In this document: positions 16,420-25,541 of the stretch, one piece after another
Layout: each line of letters starts with the position of its first letter
How positions within the stretch are numbered: the stretch's first letter is position 1
Origin: Dehalococcoidia bacterium
Lineage (GTDB): Bacteria; Chloroflexota; Dehalococcoidia; Tepidiformales; Tepidiformaceae
Assembly (NCBI GenBank): GCA_022826585.1
Contig: JAJDUR010000052.1
Coordinates: 1-49,634 of the forward strand
Reading direction: 5' to 3'
DNA length: 49,634 bases
Translations under genes and position numbers: made by a program
The notes under the pieces: model-generated
What the model was told of the DNA's origin: nothing
Database searches by the model: none
The model's input: only the letters and a program-made list of their open reading frames with translations

Positions 16420-17760
16420 ATGCAGGAAGCGCTCGTCGAACGCCTGAAGGATGAGATCCGCTACGAGTTCTCGCGCGAGGGACCGCCCGAGGGCTTCCCC
16501 AAGTTCCCCGACCTCCCCGCCGGGCGCTACCGCAGCCAGGAGTTCTTCGATCTCGAGATGGAGCACTTCTGGACCAGCGTCTGGCTCTACGCCACCCGCG
16601 AGGAGGAGCTGCCCGAGCCCGGCTCCTACCAGGTCTGGGACCACCTTGGCATCCAGGTCATCCTCGTCCGTGGCGAAGACCTCGCCATCCACGCCTTCGA
16701 GAACGCCTGCTGCGACGGCTCCCCCCTCTTCGACGTTCCCGATGACAGCCACCTCTTCCACTGGAAGGAGTTCGACTCCGCCGGGAACAACCTCCAGTTC
16801 CAGCAGGAGTTTCCCCGGCGCAAGCTCCCCGAGGGCGTCTTCCGCTGCTGCGAGGGCCACCTCTACGACTTCACCACCGGGAACTTCGTCGGCGACAAGA
16901 CCGGGATCCCCGAGGACAGGCACAGGATCCGCGAGTTCCGTTGCGAGACCTGGGACGGCTGGGTCTTCATCAACCAGGACCCCGACGCCGAGCCCCTGCT
17001 CGACTGGCTCCACCCCCTCCCCGAGCAGATGTCGATGTTCCAGGGCGCCAGGCTCCGCATGATCGACAAGCGCTGGACCATCATCCCCTGCAACTGGAAG
17101 GTCACCGTCGAGGCCTTCCAGGAGGTCTACCACTTCAAGCACATCCACCAGAAGGCGGGCGTCTCCGGCCTCGACCAGCGCGGCGCCACCATGGGCGTCC
17201 TCCCCAACGGCCACTCCCGCATGATCACGCCCCTCTCCAAGCGCGCCGCCGAGATGACGGGAATGGACCACCAGCTCGACTGGCGCGTCGACCTCGACCG
17301 CCAGGCCTTCGGTGTCGGCGATGACGGCATGACCGAGATCACGACCGTCAACGGCATGACGCGCTGCACGAGCACCGCCTTCAGCGCCTTCCCCAACCTC
17401 GTCACCCCCGTGAGCGCCACGGGCATGCCCTTCCTCCTCGCCTGGCCACTCGACGTGGGCACCACGCGCTTCGAGTGGATCACCTTCTGTGTTGACTGGG
17501 GCGACCGCCCCTCGCCCGTCACCTCCGACGCCTGGCGGGGCCGCCTCGACGGCTTCGACGTCGTCATGGAGGAGGACACCCGCAACATGGCGCCCATGCA
17601 GAAGTCGCTCAACTCGCCGGGGCTCACGGGCATGCCCGTCAGCTACCAGGAGCGCCGCATCTGGAACTGCGCCGAGCAGCTCGACCGCATGATCGGCCCC
17701 GAGCGCATCCCCGAGGACCTGCGCGTGCCCCAGCTCCTTGGCCCCTACGTCGAGCGCTAG
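16420..17760 (+). CDS. Rieske-type ring-hydroxylating oxygenase alpha subunit with altered cluster motif
   Basis: 446 residues. The catalytic domain keeps the mononuclear iron triad: H238-x4-H243 in a VEAFQEVYHFKHIH block, and Asp386 in EEDTRNMAPMQ. The N-terminal Rieske domain is unusual. Its first motif reads NAC97-C98-D99 where C-x-H is expected, and the second is C144-x2-H147 but 47 residues later rather than about 20. The cluster may be absent, differently ligated, or the loop rearranged. It would hydroxylate or demethylate an unknown substrate with a reductase partner; none with FAD/2Fe-2S is adjacent. The MDR gene follows after 13 nt and is probably cotranscribed. Confidence 0.85.
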   Translation: MQEALVERLKDEIRYEFSREGPPEGFPKFPDLPAGRYRSQEFFDLEMEHFWTSVWLYATREEELPEPGSYQVWDHLGIQVILVRGEDLAIHAFENACCDGSPLFDVPDDSHLFHWKEFDSAGNNLQFQQEFPRRKLPEGVFRCCEGHLYDFTTGNFVGDKTGIPEDRHRIREFRCETWDGWVFINQDPDAEPLLDWLHPLPEQMSMFQGARLRMIDKRWTIIPCNWKVTVEAFQEVYHFKHIHQKAGVSGLDQRGATMGVLPNGHSRMITPLSKRAAEMTGMDHQLDWRVDLDRQAFGVGDDGMTEITTVNGMTRCTSTAFSAFPNLVTPVSATGMPFLLAWPLDVGTTRFEWITFCVDWGDRPSPVTSDAWRGRLDGFDVVMEEDTRNMAPMQKSLNSPGLTGMPVSYQERRIWNCAEQLDRMIGPERIPEDLRVPQLLGPYVER

Positions 17761-17773
17761 GACGGCCGCGCCC

Positions 17774-18808
17774 ATGCCCACCACCGCCCGCGTCGTCGTC
17801 CTCGAAGGGGACTTCGGCGTCTGCGCCATCCAGGAGCTCGAGCTGCCCGACCCCCGGCCCCACCAGGTCGTGCTCGAGATCTACGCCGCCGGCATCGAGC
17901 ACGGCCAGCTTCACCAGGTCGAGGAGCCCCAGGACCTCCCCGTCATCCCCGGCCGGGAGGGTACCGCTCGCGTCCTCGAGGTCGGCAGCCAGGTCACCCG
18001 CTGCCGGGTCGATGACGTCGTCCTCATCACCCCCTGGAGCGCCGACTCCGGCCGCGAGCCCGAGCTCCCCCTCGTCGAGTTCGACGACGGCACCGAGACC
18101 GACGTGGCCCCCGCCGGCGCCTGGGGCACGAACCTCATCCTCGACGAGCAGTTCGTCGTTCCCATCCCCAACCTGATGGACAAGGAGGGCGCCTCCGTCC
18201 TGGGGAACACCTCCCTCCTCGCTGCCAGCGCCGTCCGCACCGCGGGCGTCGGGGAGGGCGATACCGTCGCCGTCTTCGGCTGCGCCGGCGTCGGCCTCTC
18301 GACCATCGCCGCCGCCGCCGCCGCCGGCGCGGGCGCGATCATCGCCGTCGCCCGCGACGACGAGCGCCTCGAGGCAGCGAGCGCCGCCGGCGCCACCGAG
18401 ACCCTGAACCTGAGCAGCGCCGCCGCCGTCGAGCGCATCGCCGAGCTCGCGCCCGGCGGTGTGGACCACCTCTTCGACTGCGTGTACGAGTTCGAGACCG
18501 CCTCCCGCCCCGGACGCGACCCCGTCCGCGAGGGCGGCTCCGCCATCGTCGTCGCGAGCCCTGGCACCGAGGAGCGCCGCGAGGAGTTCGACGCCCTCGT
18601 CGCCGCCAACGGCTACACCCTCCCCGACCCGCCGAACCCCGACGAGGACGTGCCCGTCCTCCTCCAGTGGATCGAGGACGGCCGCCTCCCCATCCCCACC
18701 ATCGTGACCTTCCGCTGCACCATCGAGCAGGTGAACGAGGCCACCGCCCTGCTCGAGGCCGGGGATGTCGTCGGCCAGGCCGTCATGGTCGTCGAGCCCC
18801 TGCGCTAG
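17774..18808 (+). CDS. Medium-chain dehydrogenase/reductase (zinc-free quinone-reductase-like)
   Basis: 344 residues of MDR fold. The N-terminal GroES-like part has VLEIYAAGIEHGQLHQ, lacking the catalytic-zinc Cys of alcohol dehydrogenases, and IPGREGTARV. The Rossmann part has VAVFGCAGVGLSTIAAA for NADP binding. The absence of zinc ligands suggests a quinone or enoyl reductase-like enzyme. It starts 13 nt after the oxygenase stop, so it is probably in the same transcript and acts on the same compound or its product. The substrate is not identifiable. Confidence 0.82.
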   Translation: MPTTARVVVLEGDFGVCAIQELELPDPRPHQVVLEIYAAGIEHGQLHQVEEPQDLPVIPGREGTARVLEVGSQVTRCRVDDVVLITPWSADSGREPELPLVEFDDGTETDVAPAGAWGTNLILDEQFVVPIPNLMDKEGASVLGNTSLLAASAVRTAGVGEGDTVAVFGCAGVGLSTIAAAAAAGAGAIIAVARDDERLEAASAAGATETLNLSSAAAVERIAELAPGGVDHLFDCVYEFETASRPGRDPVREGGSAIVVASPGTEERREEFDALVAANGYTLPDPPNPDEDVPVLLQWIEDGRLPIPTIVTFRCTIEQVNEATALLEAGDVVGQAVMVVEPLR

Positions 18809-18812
18809 ACCG

Positions 18813-19544
18813 CTACCCCTCGACGAACAGCTCCGACCCCAGCGGCGCCAGCGCCTCGCGCAGCGAGTCCGCCGGCGTCCGCAGCAGCGCCGCGTAGTGC
18901 AGCTCCTCGGCCAGCATCGCGCTCCGGGATGCCTCCGGTTCGCCTCCGCTCAACGCCGCCTGCCCCTCGTCCTCCCAGTCCACCAGCGAAAGCCCCGGGA
19001 TCTCGTAGGTCAGGCATGTGCCTTCCACGTCCCGCGTGTTGTGCGTCCCCATCACGAGCGTTGCCAGCTCGTTCACGTCCGGGCTGAACCACGCCCCTTC
19101 CGTGTTGAAGCGCTGGTAGGCGCGGCGGTTCAGGAACGTCATCGAGAGCGTCAGCCACGTCTCCCGGTCCGGCGAGGCCACGAGGTTCCAGCCCCCCATC
19201 GCCCGCAGCAGCAGGAAGGGCACGTCCGACGGGATGTCGTCGAACGCCTCGATCTCCGGCTCCGGGATCGCGATGCCCGTCCCTTCCACCCCCGCTGCCC
19301 AGCCGCCGCCCTCGCGCCACAGCCGCCCCCCGACGATCGCCTCCGCCACCCCCAGCGCCCGCGAGGCCGCCTCCCCCGCGCTCCCCGCCTCCCCGATGTC
19401 GATGGCGAGGTCGTACGCCCCCAGCGTCGCCGCAACCTCGGCGAGCGGTAGCGTCCCGGCGTCGGGCGTGGCCTCCCCCGCGTTGTCGACTGCCGCGCGT
19501 GCCGCTGCGCGTACCTCCGGCCAGAAGCGGTAGAGCGCGATCAT
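18813..19544 (-). CDS. Hypothetical protein
   Basis: 243 residues, not recognised. It is acidic, without signal peptide or membrane segment. The N-terminal half is Ala-rich and helical (EVRAAARAAVDN, AGEAASRALGVAEAIVGG); the C-terminal half has Trp-rich beta stretches (GGWNLVASPD, AWFSPDVNELATLVMGTHN). GAGGGG precedes the ATG. It lies 36 nt downstream of the nitroreductase, probably in the same operon, and its stop is 4 nt from that of the convergent MDR gene. Confidence 0.7.
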   Translation of the reverse strand: MIALYRFWPEVRAAARAAVDNAGEATPDAGTLPLAEVAATLGAYDLAIDIGEAGSAGEAASRALGVAEAIVGGRLWREGGGWAAGVEGTGIAIPEPEIEAFDDIPSDVPFLLLRAMGGWNLVASPDRETWLTLSMTFLNRRAYQRFNTEGAWFSPDVNELATLVMGTHNTRDVEGTCLTYEIPGLSLVDWEDEGQAALSGGEPEASRSAMLAEELHYAALLRTPADSLREALAPLGSELFVEG

Positions 19545-19580
19545 CGCCCGACCCCTCGTTCGTGCGTTCGGCGCCCCGCG

Positions 19581-20240
19581 CTAGTCGCGAGCCTGGGTGA
19601 CGTCCCAGCGCTCCCAGTTCGTCACTTCGTCGACCGGCTTGCGGTTCGTCGGACCGAAGTTCGCGTCCGGGAACCCCATCGGGATGATCGCCGCCGGCAC
19701 CGCGTCGTCGGGAATCCCGCAGCGCTCCCGCAGTACGCCGTCGACGGCGCCCTGGAACGTCGTCATCACGGTCCCGAGCCCCAGCGCGCGCGCGGCCAGC
19801 ATCATGTTCTGCACCGCCTGGTAGATGGAACTCCCCGCCAGTAGCGACTGCGGGTCCTGCGTCGGCGACGCAATCTGGTAGATGCACGGCACGAGGAACA
19901 CCGGCGCCGACGCCAGGTTCTCGAAGAGCCCGCGAGCGCCCGTCATCATCAGCCGCTCGCCCTTCGTCCCCGACTGGATCGCGTTGTCGATCATCGCCTG
20001 CAGGCCGGGGTTCTCGAGCCCCTGGCGGAGCTGCGCCGAGATCGCGTCCCGCGTCTCCTGGTCCTTGATCACGAGGAAGCGCCAGGGCTGCAGGTTGCTC
20101 CCCGAGGGCGCCTTCGTGCCCGCCTCGATCACCTTCCAGATCAGCTCGTCCGAAACCGGCTGGTCCGTCCAGCGGCGGATCGCCCGCTGCGTGTAGATCG
20201 TCTCCCAGACGTCGTTCGTACCGGACTTCATGTCCGCCAT
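19581..20240 (-). CDS. Nitroreductase family protein
   Basis: 219 residues. The FMN-binding pattern is clear: TQRAIRRWTDQPVSDE near the N-terminus (Arg residues contacting FMN phosphate), KAPSGSNLQPWRFLVI, and AARALGLGTVMTT toward the C-terminus. The enzyme is an FMN flavoprotein that reduces nitro, quinone or related groups with NAD(P)H, probably as a homodimer. The ATG at 20240 has GAGGAGG upstream; the frame stays open far upstream but that part is antisense to the neighbouring gene. It starts 14 nt after the molybdopterin oxidoreductase stop, so they are likely cotranscribed. Confidence 0.92.
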   Translation of the reverse strand: MADMKSGTNDVWETIYTQRAIRRWTDQPVSDELIWKVIEAGTKAPSGSNLQPWRFLVIKDQETRDAISAQLRQGLENPGLQAMIDNAIQSGTKGERLMMTGARGLFENLASAPVFLVPCIYQIASPTQDPQSLLAGSSIYQAVQNMMLAARALGLGTVMTTFQGAVDGVLRERCGIPDDAVPAAIIPMGFPDANFGPTNRKPVDEVTNWERWDVTQARD

Positions 20241-20254
20241 GGATGCCTCCTCGC

Positions 20255-22402
20255 CTAGCTGGCGCCTACCGGCTCCTTCGCCGGGCGGATGTTCACCGGG
20301 ATCGCGCTCTGCCGCGCCATGCCCGTGATCGGGTCGTACGCTTCCTCGTTGTTCACCAGGCGGTTCGTGCTGCCGCCGATGTTGCGAACGTCGTGGTCCG
20401 TCTCCGGTACGTCGCCCCACGAGTGCGCCATCGAGATCACCCCCGAAGGCACGTCGTCGGCGAACGCCGCCACCCCCAGGATCGTCGCCCGGCTCGACTC
20501 GATCTCGATGATCGCGCCGTCCTCGATCCCGTACTGCGCGGCGTCCCGCGGGTTCATGAAGGCGGGGTTCGTGCCGCCGTCGCGGGCCGTCAGCCCGGCG
20601 ATGTCCCGTCCCGAGGAGTTGTAGAACTCGCGCATGCGGCGGCTGATCAGCCGGTGCGAGAACTCCTCGCCCGGCAGGTAGCCGGCGCCTTCCACGATCG
20701 GCTGCGCCCGCACCTCGGCGATCTCCTCCACCAGGTCCGGCGGCGCCGCGTCGAGACGGGCGTCCGTGCCCGCCGCCTTCGCGCCGACACGCACTTCCTC
20801 GCGCTTGAAGATGCCCCCGCCGTCCACGGCCCGGACCTCGTCCAGCGGGATGCGCGACTTCGCCGTGATCAGATCCAGCACGTCGTCCGTGCTCGGCTTC
20901 TCGTCCATCGGCATCGGGCCGCCGGCGAGTTTGATGTCCGACCCCAACCGCTGGGCGATGCCCCAGAAGAACTCCCACTCCTCCATCACGTCGTCCTCGG
21001 CCTCGACCATCGCCGGCGTGTAGTGCGCGTACGGCTCCGGGTACCACGAGTCCGTCAGCACCGTCAGGTCCGGCCGCTCCAGCGAGAGCTTCGGCGCGAT
21101 CACGTAGTCGGCCATCTTCGCCGTCTGCGACATCTTGATGTCGATGCTCACGTTCAGGTCGAGTTGCTTCATCGCCTCGATCGTCTTCAGCTGGTCGGGC
21201 CACGCCCCCACGGGGTTGCCGCCCACGCTGATGAGCGCTCGCACGCGCCCCTCGCCCGGCGTGATGATCTCGTCGCTGAGCGCCGCCGTCGGCATCTCGC
21301 CGAAGACCTCGCCCAGGCCGCGCACGCGGCTCGGCTCGCCCTTGCCCCAGGCCGGGTTCGGTGGCATCGCCTGCGCCGCGAACGGCCGCTCCGGGCTGAT
21401 GACGCCCGGATTCGGCACCACCTCGCCCTCGCGCAGGTAGCGCCCGCAGAGCGTGTTCAGCGTCTGCACGAAGTGCTCCGTCAGGTTCGGATGGGGCGAC
21501 ATGTTCGCGCCCGTACCGCTCGAGGCGACCCCGCGCTGCGCTTCCGCGAACATCCGCGCCGCGCGCTCCACCAGCGCCGCCGCCACGCCCGTGCGCTCCT
21601 CCACGTAGTCCAGCGTGAAGCTGTCGACTGCCTGCCGCAGCTCCTCCACGTGCGCCACGTTCCCGGCGAGGAAGTCGCCGTCGACGAGCCCCTCTTCGAA
21701 CATCACGCGAACGATGCCCGCCAGCAGCGTCGGATCCTCGCCCGGCCTCACCTGCAGGTACAGGTCCGCCCGCTTGGCCACGTCCGTCTCACGCGGGTCA
21801 ATCACGATCAGCTTCAGGCCGCGCTTCTGCGCGTCGCGCAACCGCTTCCACGGGTTGAACGGCGGGATCCCGCCGAACATCGAGACCACCGGGTTGTTCC
21901 CGATCAGCATCGCCACGTCCGCCGTCTCGAAGTTGTGGCTGCCGCCCAGCCACGTCCCGTGGCGGGAGGCCGCGATCGCCTTTGCCGGCTGATCGATGGT
22001 CACGCTCGTGTAGTACGAGGGCGACTCGATCCCCGCGTGCCACGCCCGCGTCACCGAGAGCGTGATCGCGTTGCAGAATGCATACGTGCCGTTGTAGCTG
22101 GCCACGGCGCGCGGCCCGTGCTCATCGATGATCGACCGCAGCTTCTCCGCGATCTCGTCCAACGCCTGCTCGCTCGGGATCGGCTGGAAGCTGCCGTCCG
22201 GCATGCGCTTCAGCGAGGTGCGAAGCCGCTCCTCGTGGTTGTGCTGGTCCGGCAGGTGGCGTCCCTTGATGCAGGTGTAGCCGCCGTAGATCGGGTCGCT
22301 CGTATCGCCGCGGACCTCGATGACCTTGTTGTCCTCCACGTCCACCTCAATGGCGCAGAAGGCATGGCAAAAGCGGCAAAACGACTTCTTGGTCTCGACC
22401 AT
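20255..22402 (-). CDS. Molybdopterin-dependent oxidoreductase (DMSO reductase family)
   Basis: 715 residues. The N-terminal [4Fe-4S] motif is C9-x2-C12-x3-C16-x27-C44 followed by IKGR, as in the DMSO-reductase family. Molybdopterin-binding blocks follow (LIGNNPVVSMFGG, LIVIDPRETDVAKRADLYLQVRPG, VGGNPVGAWPD), and a C-terminal MopB_C domain has FMNPRDAAQYGIEDGAIIEI. No Tat signal is seen, so it is cytoplasmic. The substrate is unknown; no membrane or electron-transfer subunit is adjacent. Genes for a PAS-LuxR regulator, a small protein, a nitroreductase and an unknown protein lie in the same direction with short gaps. Confidence 0.93.
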   Translation of the reverse strand: MVETKKSFCRFCHAFCAIEVDVEDNKVIEVRGDTSDPIYGGYTCIKGRHLPDQHNHEERLRTSLKRMPDGSFQPIPSEQALDEIAEKLRSIIDEHGPRAVASYNGTYAFCNAITLSVTRAWHAGIESPSYYTSVTIDQPAKAIAASRHGTWLGGSHNFETADVAMLIGNNPVVSMFGGIPPFNPWKRLRDAQKRGLKLIVIDPRETDVAKRADLYLQVRPGEDPTLLAGIVRVMFEEGLVDGDFLAGNVAHVEELRQAVDSFTLDYVEERTGVAAALVERAARMFAEAQRGVASSGTGANMSPHPNLTEHFVQTLNTLCGRYLREGEVVPNPGVISPERPFAAQAMPPNPAWGKGEPSRVRGLGEVFGEMPTAALSDEIITPGEGRVRALISVGGNPVGAWPDQLKTIEAMKQLDLNVSIDIKMSQTAKMADYVIAPKLSLERPDLTVLTDSWYPEPYAHYTPAMVEAEDDVMEEWEFFWGIAQRLGSDIKLAGGPMPMDEKPSTDDVLDLITAKSRIPLDEVRAVDGGGIFKREEVRVGAKAAGTDARLDAAPPDLVEEIAEVRAQPIVEGAGYLPGEEFSHRLISRRMREFYNSSGRDIAGLTARDGGTNPAFMNPRDAAQYGIEDGAIIEIESSRATILGVAAFADDVPSGVISMAHSWGDVPETDHDVRNIGGSTNRLVNNEEAYDPITGMARQSAIPVNIRPAKEPVGAS

Positions 22403-22472
22403 GGGAATCTCCAGGAAACAGGTGTGCGCGCGAGTCTACCAGACGCCACCCGCCGCCCGAGCCTCCCCGGGG

Positions 22473-22712
22473 CTAGCGGAACGGGTTCTCCTCGCCCGAG
22501 GGTGTGGGCGCTGCGCCCTCGTCCAGACCCAGCAGCTTCAGGCGGGCCTCGTCGTACGCCTGCTTGGCCCGCGCCTCCCGGTTCAGCAGCCCCTTCAAGC
22601 GGTCGGGCGTCAACCGCTCCCCCTCCAGGAGCACCTCGTGGACGCGCTCAAGCTGCTTCAGCCACGCCTCCCAGGCGTCCCGGTAGGCTTCCCTCGTCGT
22701 CTCGTCCGCCAT
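22473..22712 (-). CDS. Small hypothetical protein
   Basis: 79 residues, not recognised. It is highly charged and predicted helical throughout (AYRDAWEAWLKQLERVHEVLLEGE, then RAKQAYDEARLKLLGLDEG), perhaps a coiled coil. A Pro/Gly-rich tail ends in NPFR. GGAGAGG precedes the ATG. It sits between the LuxR regulator (39-nt gap) and the molybdopterin oxidoreductase (70-nt gap), so it could be an accessory or chaperone-like protein for the latter; this is inference from position only. Confidence 0.65.
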   Translation of the reverse strand: MADETTREAYRDAWEAWLKQLERVHEVLLEGERLTPDRLKGLLNREARAKQAYDEARLKLLGLDEGAAPTPSGEENPFR

Positions 22713-22751
22713 CTCGCAGCCTCTCCGGGTGGGCGATCGCCCCCGTCCCGG

Positions 22752-23438
22752 CTACTCCTGGTTCCAGTCGAGGATGCCCTGGCGCAGCGCCGTGAGCACC
22801 GCCTCCAGCTTCGTCGTTGCGCCCAGCTTGCTGCGGAAGTGGCGCACGTGGTTGCGGACCGTATGCGCGCTGATCCCGAGCTCGCTCGCGATCTCGTCCG
22901 TTGTCCGGCTCAGCGACACCAGGCGCAGCACCTCGAGCTCCCGCGCCGTGAGGGTGGTCGTTGCCGCTGCGGGCGTGGCAGCGGGGGCGCTATCCGAGAC
23001 GATGTCCACGCCGCTCCCGGCCAGCTCATGCCGGACTGCCCCGGCCGCCGTGTTCCCATCAGCCCCCGCCCCTCCGCTCTCGAACAGGTGAACGATGAGG
23101 GGCATGTCGTCTATCGCTCCCGAGATGACCATCGGGGTGAGGGACACGGTCCTGCGCTCCCCCGAGACGCTCAGCAGTTGCATCTCTACCGCCCTCGGCA
23201 CGGACCCGCCCCGCAGGGCCCGCAACGAGGGGCATCCCTCCAGGCACGCCGGCGTGAGGCCTCCCGGCGTCACGCCCCCGACGACGTCATAGCAGTAGCG
23301 GCCCACGACCTCCTCCGCCGTGTGGCCGAGAATCCGTTCCGCCCCGCGGTTCCAGAACACGATCCGCTGGTCCAGCGACACGGCGTACACGCCAAAGTCC
23401 GCTGCAGCCAGCATGGAAACGATGTTGGCGGTGCTCAA
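22752..23438 (-). CDS. PAS-LuxR transcriptional regulator
   Basis: 228 residues. The N-terminal PAS domain (about 5-120) has FGVYAVSLDQRIVFWNRGAE and GHTAEEVVGRYCYDVV, with three Cys (YCYD, ACLEGC) that might sense redox or metal. An Ala/Thr linker leads to a LuxR/GerE helix-turn-helix (about 162-225; LTARELEVLRLVS, ELGISAHTVRNHVRHFRSKLG). The start is TTG at 23438 behind GGAGGGGGCTCCC; ATG at 23414 is the alternative. It is divergent from the ABC permease and upstream of the oxidoreductase run, either of which it may control. Confidence 0.9.
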   Translation of the reverse strand: MSTANIVSMLAAADFGVYAVSLDQRIVFWNRGAERILGHTAEEVVGRYCYDVVGGVTPGGLTPACLEGCPSLRALRGGSVPRAVEMQLLSVSGERRTVSLTPMVISGAIDDMPLIVHLFESGGAGADGNTAAGAVRHELAGSGVDIVSDSAPAATPAAATTTLTARELEVLRLVSLSRTTDEIASELGISAHTVRNHVRHFRSKLGATTKLEAVLTALRQGILDWNQE

Positions 23439-23572
23439 GGGAGCCCCCTCCTTCAGCGGGTGCGTGCCGGTCCGAGCTACTGTAGCGCTTCCCGCCCCGG
23501 CCTTGGGGCCGCTGCTGGCCCCCTGCCACCGTCTGTGCGAGCCTTCCCGCCACGGACAGGGGGCAGCAGCGA

Positions 23573-24664
23573 GTGCTCGCGCTCATCGAGATCCGGCGCC
23601 GCAAGCTCCAATTCGGCTTCGTCACCGGCGTCGTCGGCCTCATCGCCTACCTGATCATCATGGTTACCGGCCTCGGCCTCGGCCTGAACGAAGGCGCTGG
23701 CACGGCCCTCCTCGAGCTCAACGGCGATCACCTCGCCTACGCCGCCAACTCCAACCTCTCCGTCATCCGCTCCCGCCTCAGCGAGCGGGACGTCGCCGAG
23801 GTCCAGGCCCTCCCCCGCGCCGAGCGAGCGTCCCCCATCGGCTACGTCGCCGCCGTCATCGAGTACGCCCCCGAGGAGAGCGACACCGCCGCCATCATCG
23901 GCGTCGTCCCCGGCTCCTTCTCCGAACCCGAAGTCGTCGAGGGCCGTCCCCTCGGCGGTCCCAACGACATCCTGATCGACCGCGCCTGGATTCGCGTCGC
24001 CAGCACCCGCGTGGGCGAGACCCTCGCCCTCCCCGTCGGCTTCCAGACGCGCGAGTTCACCGTCGTCGGCATCGTCGACCAGGGCTACTTCTTCTTCCAG
24101 CCCGCCATGTTCGTCGACATCGCCTCATGGCAGGACCTGGTCTTCCAGGGCGAAGCCATGGAGAAGCCCGCTGCCAGCCTCGTGCTCGTCCAGGGCCAGG
24201 GCCTCGATGGCGTGAGGGGAGAAGGCTGGCGCATCGTCACCAAGCAGGACGGCTTCAACAACATCGAGGGCGTGCAGGCCCAGCAATCGACCGTCGACGC
24301 CCTCCGCTACATGGGTCTCCTCATCGGCGCGATGGTGATCGGCGTCTTCTTCTATGTGATCACCCTGCAGAAGGTTGCGCTCCTGGGAATCCTCAAGGCG
24401 ATCGGCGCACCCGGCCCCTACCTCGTCGGCCAGGGACTCCTGCAGGTCCTCGTCGTTTGCGTGGTCGGTGCGGTCCTCGCCGTCGGACTTGCCCTCCTGA
24501 CCGAGGCCACGGTCCTCTCCTCCGACTCCATCCCCATCAACTTCACCACCAGCGCCATGACCACGAGCTCCATCTCCGTCGTCATCGCCGGCGTCGTGGG
24601 CTCGCTCCTCTCCGCCCGCCAGGTCGCCTCGATCGACCCCATCATCGCGATGCAGCAGCAGTAG
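23573..24664 (+). CDS. ABC transporter permease (FtsX/DevC-like)
   Basis: 363 residues. One membrane segment is near residues 20-40 (FVTGVVGLIAYLIIMVTGLGLGL), then a large extracytoplasmic domain (about 45-235). Three membrane segments close the protein, with the FtsX-type signature VALLGILKAIGAPGPYLVGQ between them. This is the DevC/MacB-type permease pattern, used for lipid, peptide or lipoprotein export rather than import. The start is GTG; no earlier start is in frame. The ATPase gene follows 8 nt after the stop. No adaptor (DevB/MacA) gene is adjacent. Confidence 0.85.
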   Translation: MLALIEIRRRKLQFGFVTGVVGLIAYLIIMVTGLGLGLNEGAGTALLELNGDHLAYAANSNLSVIRSRLSERDVAEVQALPRAERASPIGYVAAVIEYAPEESDTAAIIGVVPGSFSEPEVVEGRPLGGPNDILIDRAWIRVASTRVGETLALPVGFQTREFTVVGIVDQGYFFFQPAMFVDIASWQDLVFQGEAMEKPAASLVLVQGQGLDGVRGEGWRIVTKQDGFNNIEGVQAQQSTVDALRYMGLLIGAMVIGVFFYVITLQKVALLGILKAIGAPGPYLVGQGLLQVLVVCVVGAVLAVGLALLTEATVLSSDSIPINFTTSAMTTSSISVVIAGVVGSLLSARQVASIDPIIAMQQQ

Positions 24665-24672
24665 GCGCGTTC

Positions 24673-25359
24673 ATGGCCATCCTCGAACTCCGCGACGTGT
24701 CCAAATCCTTCGGCCAGGGAACTCGCCGGGTCGATGCCGTCCGCGAGGTCACGCTCGATGTCGAGCGGGGCGAGGTCGTCGCGCTGGAGGGCCCCTCCGG
24801 CTCCGGCAAGACCACCCTGCTCGCTCTTGCCGGCGCCCTGCTCACTCCCACCGCCGGCGAGATCCGCGTCGACGGAGACGACATAACGAACTACGGTGGC
24901 CGGGCCCGCACCCGCTACCGGCGCGACCGCGTCGGCTTCGTCTTCCAGGGCAGCAACATGGTCCCCTTTCTCACCGCTCGCGAGAACCTGCTCGTCGTCG
25001 GCCGGTTCGGCGGCGCCGATCGCCCCGCCCTCCGCCGGCGCGCCGACGAGCTCCTCGAGCAACTCGACCTCACGGCCGTTCGCGACCAGGTCGCCACCAG
25101 CCTCTCCGGCGGCGAGCGCCAGCGCGTCGCCATCGCCCGCGCCCTCATGCGCGACCCTTCCCTCCTCCTCGTCGACGAGCCCACCGCCAGCCTCAACTTC
25201 GAGCTCGGCGTGCGCGTCGTCGATGCGCTCCTGGCCGAGGTTCACCAGCGCGCCAAGGCCTGCATCATGGTCACCCACGACGATCGCATGGCCCGGCGCG
25301 CCGACCGCCTCGTCGAGATCCGCGACGGCCGCATCCTCGCCGACCGCCCTCTCCGCTAG
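24673..25359 (+). CDS. ABC transporter ATP-binding protein (DevA/MacB-like)
   Basis: 228 residues. Walker A is GPSGSGKTTLL, the Q-loop is FVFQGSNMVPFLTARENL, the signature is LSGGERQRVAIARAL, Walker B is LLLVDEPTASLN, and the switch His is in MVTHDDRMARRADR. It powers the permease encoded directly upstream. The D-loop reads SLN rather than the usual SALD, a minor variation. The start ATG at 24673 is followed by AILELRDVSKSFG. Confidence 0.93.
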   Translation: MAILELRDVSKSFGQGTRRVDAVREVTLDVERGEVVALEGPSGSGKTTLLALAGALLTPTAGEIRVDGDDITNYGGRARTRYRRDRVGFVFQGSNMVPFLTARENLLVVGRFGGADRPALRRRADELLEQLDLTAVRDQVATSLSGGERQRVAIARALMRDPSLLLVDEPTASLNFELGVRVVDALLAEVHQRAKACIMVTHDDRMARRADRLVEIRDGRILADRPLR

Positions 25360-25541
25360 AACCCTGTAGGCGATCCCACGAGGGGCGCCCGTGGAGCGCT
25401 CACGCCCCGCCTGCGTTTGGTAAGGTCGCCCGGGGAGCACCCGGAAGCGTGGGAGAGTCGCGGGCCGTTGGCCGCCACACTCTCGCCAGCAGTTCCGCCC
25501 CGCGTCCGGATTGCGTGGAGTCCGGGAAAGGACCGGTCGTC

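Noticed and set aside
20243-22795. 850-codon plus-strand reading frame
   Set aside because: It lies opposite the molybdopterin oxidoreductase, is Arg/His-rich and resembles no protein; a high-GC shadow.
25380-25410. Rho-independent terminator after the ABC genes
   Set aside because: GGGGCG and CGCCCC can pair across 15 nt, but there is no T-run and the stem is weakly placed.
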